This document shows positions 32,347 through 40,781 of a DNA stretch of 44,498 nt, piece by piece. The stretch is from assembly GCA_005473895.2 (NCBI GenBank), contig SRJI02000042.1, positions 1-44,498 of the forward strand. The letters run 5' to 3'. Every line of letters begins with the position of its first letter. The stretch's first letter is position 1. Source of the DNA: Carideicomes alvinocaridis. GTDB taxonomy: Bacteria; Pseudomonadota; Alphaproteobacteria; Rhodobacterales; Rhodobacteraceae. The position numbers and the translations under genes were made by a program. The notes beneath the pieces are model-generated. The model made no database searches and was not told the DNA's origin. It saw only the letters and a program-made list of their open reading frames with translations.

Positions 32347-33441
32347 ATGAAACAGGCAACCCGCCTCGGGAGCCGCGAGGGCGACCGGGCCAATCATTTC
32401 AACCTGTTGAGGATGCTGGCCGCCACCGGCGTGCTGGTCTCGCACGCCTATCCGATCTCCCTGGGTCCCGATGCCGTCCAGCCTCTGGAGGCCTGGCTCC
32501 AGGGCACCACCCTCGGAACCGTCTGCGTCTATATCTTCTTCGCGATCTCGGGGTATTTTATCACCCGGAGCTTCGCGCACAGCCCCTCATGGTCGCGGTT
32601 TCTCGCGGCGCGGGCCCTGCGGCTGTTCCCCGCCCTGCTCGTGGTGCTCTGCGTCACCGTGCTGGCGAGCGCCACCCTGCTCAGCACCGCCGCGCCCGGG
32701 CTCTTCTGGTCGGAAGTGCCCGGCTACCTGGCAAGCAACCTGACCCTCTTCCGGCTCGACTACGACCTGCCGGGCGTCTTCGAGGCCAATCCCTACGGCG
32801 TGGCGATCAACGGGTCGCTCTGGACCCTCTTCTACGAGGTCCTGTGCTACATGGGGGTCTTCCTGGCCGGCCTGCTCGGCATCCTGCACAGGCCGCGGGC
32901 CTTCGGGGCGCTGCTGGCAGTGATCGTTTTGCTCTGCCTGGCGATGCCCGCCCTGCCGGTTCCGGACCGTCTCGACACATTGGCACGGCTCGGCCTTCCC
33001 TTCACGATCGGGGCCGGGTTCTGGCTCCTGCGGGACAGGCTTCCGCTCAGCCCCCTCGCCGCGCTCGGACTTTTGGCGATCGCGGCGCTGAGCCATGGTA
33101 CCCCGGCCTTCCTGCCCATGCTGACCCTCGCGCTGGCCTACGGCATCTTCGTGCTCGGCTACTGGCCCTCGCGCCTCTTCGAGAGCTACAACCGCCTGGG
33201 CGATTATTCCTACGGCATGTACATCTATGCCTTTCCGATCCAGCAGATCGTCGCCTCGAACGGGATCACCGACCCCCTGCTCAACATCTGCCTGGCGCTC
33301 CCCCTCACGCTGCTCTGCGCGGTGCTCTCCTGGAAGCTGGTCGAACGACCTGCCCTGCAACTGAAGCCAAAACCTCGCGCAGATCGATCTTCTCAAAAGC
33401 ATGTATACCTGAGCCGTCAGGCAAAAACGAGAGAACTATGA
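32347..33441 (+). CDS. Acyltransferase family 3 (OafA-like) membrane protein
   Basis: The 364-aa protein has about ten membrane helices. Family marks are FNLLRMLAATGVLVSHAYPI near the N-terminus with the essential His33, GYFITRSF, RALRLFPALLVV with the conserved Arg pair, and SLWTLFYEVLCYMGVF with the conserved Glu. Such enzymes move acyl groups (usually acetyl or succinyl) from a cytoplasmic donor to sugars outside the inner membrane. The target here is probably the EPS or its lipid-linked unit. The last 30 residues (after LVERPALQL) are Lys/Arg/Ser/Gln-rich and A+T-richer and look replaced; the stop overlaps the next start by 4 nt (ATGA). The ATG start fits the first conserved helix. Confidence 0.93.
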   Translation: MKQATRLGSREGDRANHFNLLRMLAATGVLVSHAYPISLGPDAVQPLEAWLQGTTLGTVCVYIFFAISGYFITRSFAHSPSWSRFLAARALRLFPALLVVLCVTVLASATLLSTAAPGLFWSEVPGYLASNLTLFRLDYDLPGVFEANPYGVAINGSLWTLFYEVLCYMGVFLAGLLGILHRPRAFGALLAVIVLLCLAMPALPVPDRLDTLARLGLPFTIGAGFWLLRDRLPLSPLAALGLLAIAALSHGTPAFLPMLTLALAYGIFVLGYWPSRLFESYNRLGDYSYGMYIYAFPIQQIVASNGITDPLLNICLALPLTLLCAVLSWKLVERPALQLKPKPRADRSSQKHVYLSRQAKTREL

Positions 33442-34463
33442 AAGCCAATTTAAAATCCAGGGTGAAGAATTCTCTTCGAAAGAATGATAGGGTCTGGCGC
33501 ATCTCCAAGGCGGCATGGGACTCCAATAAGAAAGCAAAATTCCGCGCTGATTCATTTTTCGATATGATATATGATTGGCGGCTATATGGCCGCTGGTGCC
33601 ATGGGATCGGCGCAAACAAAAAACAGAAACAACTCGAGAGCGCATTGATAAAAAGTTATCATGGATTTGAAAAAGGCCTTTCCCTTGGATCCCCCCGGCC
33701 AGGCTTTGGCGTTGATAAAATAGAGTACGTAAAAATACTTTCTGACGAGTGGATCACGCAGTATGGCTTTCAAGGCGCTGTTGTTCCAGCTATTTCTGCA
33801 CTGAGCGCTTATCTGGAATTCAACAAGAGGCACGAAATTTATCTGCCTGAACTTGAAAAATGGCTTTCTGAAAAACAAGAGGCCTTGAAACCACCCGCCG
33901 GCGGGACAAGACACATCAAGAGATGCCAAATTCTGAAGGAAATCAGCAGCGGCCCCGAAGGCTTCTTTCTTTCGCGTCACTCTGTGAGAAGCTTTTCTCC
34001 GGAGCCCGTCCCGCTGGACGATATCAGGAAAGCCATCAAGCTGGCGCAGAAGGCACCCTCCGTCTGCAACCGTCAAGGCAGTCGGGTTTATTGCTTCCAG
34101 AACGCCATGGATGCCCTGAAATGGCAGCCCGGCAACCGGGGCTTCGGCGACCGGGCATCGCGAGCTTTGGTCGTCACGGCCGACCTGCAGGCGTTCTCCG
34201 GGGCAGGCGAGCGCAACCAGTGCTGGATCGATGGCGGCATGTTTGCCATGTCGGTGATCTATGCACTCCACGCCTTGGGATACGGCACATGCCCGCTGGC
34301 CTGGAGCCAACGAGGACATTTCGATCGGAAGGCACGCCACGCTCTGGGCATACCCGACAGCGAAGTGATCATCATGATGATCGCCGTCGGTAGCCTCCCC
34401 GAGGAGTTTGATGTAGCTTTTTCTCAAAGGTTGGATATCGATGGCGTTCTGGTCGAACGATAG
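33438..34463 (+). CDS. Nitroreductase-family protein of a polysaccharide locus
   Basis: The start is ATG 33438, overlapping the acyltransferase stop; the longer open frame before it is the acyltransferase read out of frame. The 341-aa protein has an N-terminal Lys/Trp-rich helical region (about 1-160, unknown fold) and then a nitroreductase-like FMN domain: RHSVRSFSPEPVPLDDIRKAI (about 178-198), KAPSVCNRQGSRVY, and WIDGGMFAMSVIYALHALG. These FMN proteins reduce or oxidise small molecules. Relatives in polysaccharide gene clusters have no settled substrate, and a redox modification of a sugar is only a guess. The first 500 bp are much A+T-richer than the neighbours, a sign of transfer. The second half returns to higher G+C. 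Confidence 0.8.
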   Translation: MKANLKSRVKNSLRKNDRVWRISKAAWDSNKKAKFRADSFFDMIYDWRLYGRWCHGIGANKKQKQLESALIKSYHGFEKGLSLGSPRPGFGVDKIEYVKILSDEWITQYGFQGAVVPAISALSAYLEFNKRHEIYLPELEKWLSEKQEALKPPAGGTRHIKRCQILKEISSGPEGFFLSRHSVRSFSPEPVPLDDIRKAIKLAQKAPSVCNRQGSRVYCFQNAMDALKWQPGNRGFGDRASRALVVTADLQAFSGAGERNQCWIDGGMFAMSVIYALHALGYGTCPLAWSQRGHFDRKARHALGIPDSEVIIMMIAVGSLPEEFDVAFSQRLDIDGVLVER

Positions 34464-34466
34464 GGG

Positions 34467-34484
34467 ACAAGACGCCGTTCTTGT
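34467..34484 (+). terminator. Short hairpin after the nitroreductase gene
   Basis: ACAAGA-CGCCGT-TCTTGT forms a perfect 6-bp stem 3 bp after the stop at 34463. It lacks a T tract, so it is only a weak terminator candidate. Confidence 0.35.
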
Positions 34485-34579
34485 ACTCTGCACGACCCCG
34501 TGTTTGACGCTGGCCGGGGCATCTAACCGACCATTCTATGGCCTGCAGTTGCGTATGATATCAGGGTATCGGTGAACAC

Positions 34580-36184
34580 ATGACCAGTCTTGGAACCTCC
34601 GATAGCTCGCAGGGCTTCGCGGATCGCCTCGAACTGAACGCGGGCGGGCTCTTCTGGTTCGTCCTGCTGATCGCGGGCTCGATCCCGATCTTCTGGATCG
34701 GCTTCGTGTCGCTGGCCCAGGCCTGGTCGACGCCGGAATACAGCCACGGGCCGCTGATCCCGATCATCTCGCTCTACCTCTTCCTGCGCGAGATGCGCCA
34801 GATGCCGCCCCCTGCCCCGCATGTGAGCGACCGCTGGCCGGGGATCCTCGTCATCCTCGCGGCGCTGACCGTCGCGGTGCTGGGCAACCTCGCGCGGATT
34901 CCCGATATCGTCACCTACGCGCTGATCGTATGGATCGGCGGCGTGGTGCTCACGATCTTCGGCTGGCAGCGCGGGCGCTACCACATGCTGCCCGTCCTGC
35001 ACCTGGTCTTCATGCTGCCCCTGCCGCAGATCCTCTACTGGCAGCTGACCATCTTCCTGCAATGGGTCTCCTCGGTGATCGGCGTCTGGTTCGTCAGCCT
35101 CGCCGGCGTCTCGGTCTATCTCGAGGGCAACGTGATCGACCTCGGGGTCTACAAGCTGCAGGTGGCGGAGGCCTGTTCCGGGCTGCGCTACCTCTTCCCG
35201 ATCCTCAGCTTCTCCTACCTCTTCGCGATCCTCTACCGCGGCCCGATCTGGCACAAGGCGGTGCTGCTGCTCTCCGCGGCGCCGCTCACGGTGCTGATGA
35301 ACTCGGTCCGGATCGGCATCATCGGCATCCTGGTCGACCGCTACGGCATCGAGCAGGCCGAGGGCTTCCTGCATTTCTTCGAGGGCTGGGTGATCTTCCT
35401 GATCTGTATCGCCATCCTCTTCCTGATGGCGGTGGCCCTGCAGCGGCTGACCTCCGATCCCAAGCCGCTTTCCGAGGCGATCGACCTCGACACCCGGGGC
35501 TTCCTGCCGATCCTCGGCCGAGTCTTCGCCATCCGCCCCTCCGCGGCGCTGGCCGCCGGCGCGCTGATCACGCTCGCGGTCTCCGCCACCTGGGCCTGGC
35601 AGGGCAGCTTCGACACCGCCCCGATCGAGCGCCGGCCCTTCAGCCTCTTCCCCCGCCAGATCGGCGAGTGGACGGGCTCCTCCGCGCGGCTCGACCCGGA
35701 GGTGGAGGAGGTGCTGGCCGCCAGCGATTACCTCAACGCCACCTACTCCGCCCCGGACGGCAGCTCCTACGTGAACATGTTCGTGGCCTTCTACCAGTCC
35801 CAGGTCGAGGGCGACGGCATCCATTCCCCCGAGGTCTGCCTGCCGGTGGGCGGCTGGGAGATCTTCACCCTGAAGCCCTACGAGGTCGACATGACCGGCA
35901 CCGGCTACGGCACGTTCAGCGTCAACCGCGCGATCATCCAGAAAGGCATCTCGCAGCAGCTGGTCTATTACTGGTTCGAGCAGCGCGGCAAGCGGATGAC
36001 CAACGACTTCGCCGCGAAGGCGAGCGTGGTGATCGACGGGATCATGCTGGGCCGGACCGACGGCGCCCTGGTGCGCTACGTGACGCCGATTGAGGGTGAC
36101 GAGACGCCGGAGGACGCGGACATGCGGCTGCAGCGGTTCATGAAGCAGAGCATGAAGCGGCTGCCGGAATTCGTGCCGCAGTGA
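34580..36184 (+). CDS. xrtD: Exosortase XrtD (VPLPA-CTERM type) fused to EpsI domain
   Basis: The 534-aa protein is an exosortase with about eight membrane helices (residues 22-290) followed by a soluble EpsI-like domain (about 330-515). The catalytic triad is visible: Cys199 in [10 protein letters not shown], Arg244 in NSVRIGIIG and His265 in LHFFEGW. N-terminal [10 protein letters not shown] is another family mark. The EpsI part has [10 protein letters not shown] and [13 protein letters not shown]. Exosortases act on the outer face of the inner membrane, cut C-terminal sorting signals and are thought to join the new end to another molecule. The XrtD assignment follows from the five VPxPA-type proteins in the window; the fused EpsI supports it. 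The gene stands alone, 117 bp after the nitroreductase, with an IR upstream. Confidence 0.93.
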   Translation: MTSLGTSDSSQGFADRLELNAGGLFWFVLLIAGSIPIFWIGFVSLAQAWSTPEYSHGPLIPIISLYLFLREMRQMPPPAPHVSDRWPGILVILAALTVAVLGNLARIPDIVTYALIVWIGGVVLTIFGWQRGRYHMLPVLHLVFMLPLPQILYWQLTIFLQWVSSVIGVWFVSLAGVSVYLEGNVIDLGVYKLQVAEACSGLRYLFPILSFSYLFAILYRGPIWHKAVLLLSAAPLTVLMNSVRIGIIGILVDRYGIEQAEGFLHFFEGWVIFLICIAILFLMAVALQRLTSDPKPLSEAIDLDTRGFLPILGRVFAIRPSAALAAGALITLAVSATWAWQGSFDTAPIERRPFSLFPRQIGEWTGSSARLDPEVEEVLAASDYLNATYSAPDGSSYVNMFVAFYQSQVEGDGIHSPEVCLPVGGWEIFTLKPYEVDMTGTGYGTFSVNRAIIQKGISQQLVYYWFEQRGKRMTNDFAAKASVVIDGIMLGRTDGALVRYVTPIEGDETPEDADMRLQRFMKQSMKRLPEFVPQ

Positions 36185-36224
36185 GCGTCATCGCAAAATA
36201 TAGCCCAAGAAATATACACCCCAA

Positions 36225-37604
36225 ATGAGTAGCACACGCCCTCCAGAACTCCTTCCAACAGGCCACGCGAGAAAACCAAAAAAATCTCTACCAATTGCCG
36301 TAGCTCTGCTAATCGTAAGCTTAGTCATACCGTTGACATTCTATGTCGGACCCTTGCGGCTCTCCGTATACCGCATAGTGCTAATTCTTCTAATTATTCC
36401 ATCCCTCGCCCGCTTGCTCTCTGGGAAAGCAGGGCCGTTCCGCCTAATTGATGCCGGCGTATTCCTAATGTGCGTGTGGTCAGGCCTATCGTTCTCGGCC
36501 ATATATGGTGTCGCCGATAGTATTGAAAAGACAGGCATTTTCACCATTGAAACATTTGGCGCATACTTGGTCTCCAGAACTTATATCCGCACACCAGAAC
36601 AATTTCGCGCCATGGTAAAACTTTTTATCATAATCGCCCTCGCAATTTCCCCCCTTGCTCTATACGAGACGGCGACGAGCAACAACATTACACTCAAATT
36701 ATTCGATGCCGTCGGCACTACCTATCCTGACGTATACAAAGATCTCAGGTGGGGCTTCGACAGAGTTCAAGGGCCGTTTGAACACCCGATTCTATTTGGA
36801 GTTTTTTTTGGAGCCGCTCTGGGGCTTTCGTTCTTTGTTCTAGGATATGGCCAGCCCCTCATCAAAAAGTCTGCCATCGGAACCATGGTATTCTTTGTAG
36901 GAGCCTTGTCCCTCTCTTCCGGGCCACTCACTTCCCAAGTAGGACAAATATTCTTCATAACATGGCAAACAATCTTCAGTAAATTTAAGAACAGATGGTA
37001 CATATTTATAGCCCTCACTGTTTTAGCGTATGTGGCAATTGATGCGCTTTCCAACAGAACTCCATTCGAAGTTTTTGTGAGCTATTTCGCGTTTAATTCA
37101 GGGACGGCTTATAATAGGCTATTGATATGGCAATATGGCGTAAAAAGCATCTTTGACAATCCCATTTTTGGAGTTGGGCTTGAAGAATGGGACCGGGCAT
37201 GGTTCATGCCATCAAGCGCAGATATGTTTTGGATTGTTCCAGCGATGAGACATGGAGTATTAGTTTGGGCCCTGCACCTCGGAACATTCATTTACGCGTT
37301 TTACTCGATATCGAAAAAAACTGGCATCTCTGATAGAGTGAACCAGTATCGGTTCGGGTACCTTTCCTCGATGTTTGGCACGTTCGTTGCAGGGTGGACA
37401 GTGCACTACTGGAACGCGACTTACGTCCTTTATTGGCTGCTACTAGCGAGTGGTCTTTGGATACTTGACCAAAACAACGGTAAGAATAATGAGGAGCTCA
37501 CCGAAGATTCGAAGCGCTCTAAATCAAATCCAATCCAAAGCCCTACTTATACCCGCTTTCCCAGACAAGATGGCCACCGCGTAGAAGCGCGCATTTCAAC
37601 CTAA
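36225..37604 (+). CDS. O-antigen ligase/polymerase (Wzy)-like membrane protein
   Basis: The 459-aa protein has about ten to twelve membrane helices. The periplasmic loop followed by YNRLLIWQYGVKSIFDNPIFGVG (residues about 290-312) matches the Wzy_C/O-antigen ligase family, in which Arg and the downstream Pro-x-x-G-x-G region are conserved. A second Arg-containing loop comes earlier (DLRWGFDRVQGPFEHP). It probably polymerises the repeat units on undecaprenyl diphosphate or ligates the polymer to an acceptor. The last 40 residues are charged and not conserved. Base composition is roughly even, in sharp contrast to xrtD just upstream, so the gene was likely gained with the variable part of the locus. 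The ribosome-binding site is poor. Confidence 0.85.
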   Translation: MSSTRPPELLPTGHARKPKKSLPIAVALLIVSLVIPLTFYVGPLRLSVYRIVLILLIIPSLARLLSGKAGPFRLIDAGVFLMCVWSGLSFSAIYGVADSIEKTGIFTIETFGAYLVSRTYIRTPEQFRAMVKLFIIIALAISPLALYETATSNNITLKLFDAVGTTYPDVYKDLRWGFDRVQGPFEHPILFGVFFGAALGLSFFVLGYGQPLIKKSAIGTMVFFVGALSLSSGPLTSQVGQIFFITWQTIFSKFKNRWYIFIALTVLAYVAIDALSNRTPFEVFVSYFAFNSGTAYNRLLIWQYGVKSIFDNPIFGVGLEEWDRAWFMPSSADMFWIVPAMRHGVLVWALHLGTFIYAFYSISKKTGISDRVNQYRFGYLSSMFGTFVAGWTVHYWNATYVLYWLLLASGLWILDQNNGKNNEELTEDSKRSKSNPIQSPTYTRFPRQDGHRVEARIST

Positions 37605-37784
37605 ACCGCACAGAAAATTTGTGCTTCGTTGAATCAGAAGAACAGCAGCAGGCGTAGTTAAGTGACAACACCCCAATCGGAAAAAATGAACGACAAAAAA
37701 CACGAAAAACCTTCGTGGCGGCCACAAACATTAAATTGCACATAATGCAAACCACAACCCACTGATACTTTAGGTGCAGAGATA

Positions 37785-38447
37785 ATGGCGCAAGCGTTCA
37801 ACTTTCACGGCATTGGCGTACCCGGCCGCAAACTTGAAATCGGCGAAAAGCCGTATTGGATTGAACCCGAAGATTTTAGGTCTTGGATCGAAGCGCTCAA
37901 GCATGTCCGATCTAGGGAGCTTTACATTACTTTTGATGATGGGAATCGTTCTGATATTGAAATAGCGGCTCCGATTCTCCGTGAAAACAACTTAACAGCT
38001 CGTTTTTTTGTATTAACTGGCCGACTTCGCCAACCCGGCAGCCTCGATCCAGCTGACCTCCGAGACCTGAGCGACATGGGGTTTACGATCGGATCGCATG
38101 GGATAGATCACATCGACTGGAGTAAGCAAGACGCCCGGACGTTAGATTACGAATTAAATGATTCTCGTAACGAACTCGAAGCCATCTTGGGAAGTCGCGT
38201 GACAGAGGTTGCGATTCCCTTTGGCCGCTATCGACGACACGTGCTGCAGGCAATACGCCGCGCAGGCTATGCGGCTGCCTGGACAAGTGACGGCGGCGCG
38301 ATGAATCCAAATCATTTTGTTCGACCCCGTCTTTCTGTAGCACGTGGCATGGATCTTCAGAAGCTTCCTAAATTACTTGAGAACCGGGAAGGCCCTGAAG
38401 TTCGAATCCGCCGGCGCCTTTCAATGGCGCGTAAGCGCTTTTGTTAA
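37785..38447 (+). CDS. Polysaccharide deacetylase (NodB homology domain)
   Basis: The 220-aa protein is a compact NodB-type enzyme: ITFDDGNRSD with D51-D52 (catalytic base and metal ligand) and SHGIDHIDW with H105 and H109 (the HxxxH metal pair). AIPFGRYRRHVLQAI follows as motif 3. It removes N- or O-acetyl groups from polysaccharides using a divalent metal. No signal peptide is present, so a cytoplasmic or lipid-linked precursor may be its substrate, or export occurs by another route. The gene is A+T-richer than the left half of the window. Its last 27 bp overlap the convergent FemAB-like gene. Confidence 0.9.
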   Translation: MAQAFNFHGIGVPGRKLEIGEKPYWIEPEDFRSWIEALKHVRSRELYITFDDGNRSDIEIAAPILRENNLTARFFVLTGRLRQPGSLDPADLRDLSDMGFTIGSHGIDHIDWSKQDARTLDYELNDSRNELEAILGSRVTEVAIPFGRYRRHVLQAIRRAGYAAAWTSDGGAMNPNHFVRPRLSVARGMDLQKLPKLLENREGPEVRIRRRLSMARKRFC

Positions 38448-39476
38448 ACGCTTATTATAACCAAATAGTTCTTCGGAAAAACGAATAGCTCTCTGCCCCA
38501 AGCCGCTCGGTCGGCTTTCAAAAGGTCCTGGCGCCGAGACCTCTTGCCCGCCAGTACGCCTTTTGAAGCGTGTCACATCCGGATTGTTCGCCTCGTCGAT
38601 CCCGCCAAGATCGAACCAACTTGACCCCTTTGAACGACTCTCCAAGATTCCGTTCCAGATCAAGAAATATCCCGCATTTACAGAGCGCCCCTGGCTGGCG
38701 GTAGCTCCGAATAAGTAGACGGAAGAGGTGCCGGTTCGGCCAATGGTGATCCCAGCAAGATCCACTCCATCTTTTCGAGCAATAAGTACTTCGTGCTCGA
38801 AATCGCAGCCCTCAAGTTGGTAATAAAAATCAGGAGGGATTTCTGGGCTAAAGCCCTTCTTCTCTTGTACCTCCGTGTAGAGTGCGTGGAAACGCCCCTG
38901 AAGTTTTGAAATGGGGCCACTTTCCAGTTCTAGCCCAGATTTCTGCGAAGCTCTAAGGAGGTTGCGCCACTTGCCGTGCAAGCCTTTCATAAGCGCACCC
39001 TCATCTGGAGCGAGGTCTACTGCGACGGTCCGATAGGCCGGACCTCGAGACGCGGGAATAAATCCAGCGGCTGACGCCGCAGCCTCAAAACTCTCTATAT
39101 CCCACCCCGGAAGTGCCGCCGGACGCAAGCGTAGGATATGCCCTTCCTCAACGCAAATTTTCTTCCTAAACGCCGCGAGTATCGCAGAAATTTCTTTCTC
39201 TGAAGGAAAATAGCCTGAACGGGAGACCAGCAAGGGCCCAGACGCAATCCAAGCGATACCCCGTCTCAATCCTGGCACGTACTTAATTCTAATGCATGCA
39301 GCTGCCATAATTTCGTCGGCACGTTCGGCCACCACAAAACGCACCTTCGCACCAATCCGCTCGGCCGCTGCATTTCCGTAAGTTATGGTTTGTTCAAAAT
39401 TCAGATCCTCAAAATTACCACTGATCTGTGGCCATTCTGTCTCAGTTACGTTTTTTAGAGATATGTCCCCAGGCAT
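38421..39476 (-). CDS. FemAB/GNAT-fold acyltransferase-like protein
   Basis: The start chosen is ATG 39476 (MPGDISLKNVTE); a GTG at 39485 is three codons further out. The 351-aa protein shows two GNAT-like halves in the FemAB manner, with LHGKWRNLLRASQKSGLEL (about residues 164-182), the basic helix before the second half, and VLIARKDGVDLAGITIGRTG then SVYLFGATAS, and SSWFDLGGI, WFDLGG being a common mark of this group. FemAB proteins usually move an amino acid from aminoacyl-tRNA to a peptidoglycan precursor; members in EPS clusters may acylate a sugar with an amino acid or fatty acid. The substrate is unknown. Its 3' end overlaps the deacetylase gene. Confidence 0.8.
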   Translation of the reverse strand: MPGDISLKNVTETEWPQISGNFEDLNFEQTITYGNAAAERIGAKVRFVVAERADEIMAAACIRIKYVPGLRRGIAWIASGPLLVSRSGYFPSEKEISAILAAFRKKICVEEGHILRLRPAALPGWDIESFEAAASAAGFIPASRGPAYRTVAVDLAPDEGALMKGLHGKWRNLLRASQKSGLELESGPISKLQGRFHALYTEVQEKKGFSPEIPPDFYYQLEGCDFEHEVLIARKDGVDLAGITIGRTGTSSVYLFGATASQGRSVNAGYFLIWNGILESRSKGSSWFDLGGIDEANNPDVTRFKRRTGGQEVSAPGPFESRPSGLGQRAIRFSEELFGYNKRLTKALTRH

Positions 39477-39545
39477 AGACAGCACCCCTGCGCGCTACAC
39501 AAAATATTTTGACGGTATTCTTTATAAGGCTCAATGCATGTCACA

Positions 39546-40781
39546 TCAAATCCGAGTACGGATCCACACCTTCCAAAGCGGTTTTTTCCGCATGGGTAAA
39601 ATATGTTGTAATTTCGGGACAGCCCGGCAAAACCAAATACGATAGTACATGACGTGGATGGTTCTTGCCCACCCTAGAAGAATTGAAAGCCGCAACCGCG
39701 CCACTTTAGAGTCCCTTAAGGTAATCAACCTCCAAGTTGGAACGCTTTCCCCGCCATAACTTAACTTATAGCCATAATGACCTATACCTGCCTCTATCCT
39801 AGTAACGCCACCTTCGATCATATTCTTAATCAGCAAGACCAACGCTACCTTTCCTGCACTCAACTGAAGAATTTCTTCATCTATCGTCCGCGCAGGCAGC
39901 CTCCAATGACAAAGTTCGTTCGAAACTAGACAAAATTGTGCGGCCACTGTATCATCTCGACCATTCATCCATTCTATCCTGACGCGGCCATCTCCATCAC
40001 TACGGTTAGAGAGGTCAGAATAGAAATCTCGACTTCCAGGCCAGTCTGTAAAATGCCCTCCTCGGCCAGCGGCTCTCCACTGCAAGTCGTGTAGATGAAC
40101 AAAGTCTAAAAGACTCTGTTCATTTGCAAAATCAGTTTTATTTTTTACGCCGTGATTCTCTTGGAGCTTAGTCCAGTCGCGCCGAAATTGGCTCCGTCGT
40201 TTTTTTGACAAAGTGGATAGATAGCCCTCGAACGTTTCCGGCAACTCAAAAACCGTGTGCGTTCCTGCTTGCTTATCAACTAAATTGATCTCCGTATGCT
40301 GTTCGGCGCTCGCGTGGTCAGATGAACCACACAAGGCGGTTCGAAGCGCCTCCGGAATTGCTCCCCGCCCTGACACCGGTGTGAAGCTGACTAGATCGAC
40401 CTTAAACGCAGAATGAAGTCCCTCGGTTGCACGTCGCAGTACAGGAGCTAACACGTCCTCTTCGATTGGTAACTCGATAAGCACGCACTGGGGGTCCGCA
40501 CCTGCTAGTCGCGCAACTCGTACCGGCACCGGACCGGCCCATGTTGTCCTGAGCATGAAAGGCAGGAGACCGGCTAAGCGGCCGTCTTCACGCCGAGCCA
40601 CAAAGGTCAAAAGCCGATAGTCGCTTCCAAAATGGTCCCACCACGTCAGTGTCCAAATAGGGGACCAATATATATCGGCTTTGGTGTGGTCGACGAGCGA
40701 TTGCCACTCGTCGCAAATCTCCCACAATGCGGCGGAACCTTCCAGCCATTCAGTCTTCAGAGCGTGGACGAAATCCTTCAA
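39546..40781 (-). CDS. CelD/BcsL-like GNAT acyltransferase
   Basis: The 411-aa protein has the CelD/BcsL-type GNAT layout: an N-terminal ADIYWSPIWTLTWWDHF, GRLAGLLPFML, a basic segment TLSKKRRSQFRRDWTKLQE (about 190-208), then FDxxx-like strands and AAQFCLVSNEL. CelD-type proteins take part in polysaccharide acylation or cellulose-related surface processes. The acyl donor is unknown. The start ATG 40781 overlaps the stop of the upstream GT2 by 4 nt, so it forms an operon with it. Base composition is close to even. The C-terminal 50 residues, rich in Arg, Trp and Leu, may touch the membrane. Confidence 0.8.
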   Translation of the reverse strand: MKDFVHALKTEWLEGSAALWEICDEWQSLVDHTKADIYWSPIWTLTWWDHFGSDYRLLTFVARREDGRLAGLLPFMLRTTWAGPVPVRVARLAGADPQCVLIELPIEEDVLAPVLRRATEGLHSAFKVDLVSFTPVSGRGAIPEALRTALCGSSDHASAEQHTEINLVDKQAGTHTVFELPETFEGYLSTLSKKRRSQFRRDWTKLQENHGVKNKTDFANEQSLLDFVHLHDLQWRAAGRGGHFTDWPGSRDFYSDLSNRSDGDGRVRIEWMNGRDDTVAAQFCLVSNELCHWRLPARTIDEEILQLSAGKVALVLLIKNMIEGGVTRIEAGIGHYGYKLSYGGESVPTWRLITLRDSKVARLRLSILLGWARTIHVMYYRIWFCRAVPKLQHILPMRKKPLWKVWIRTRI

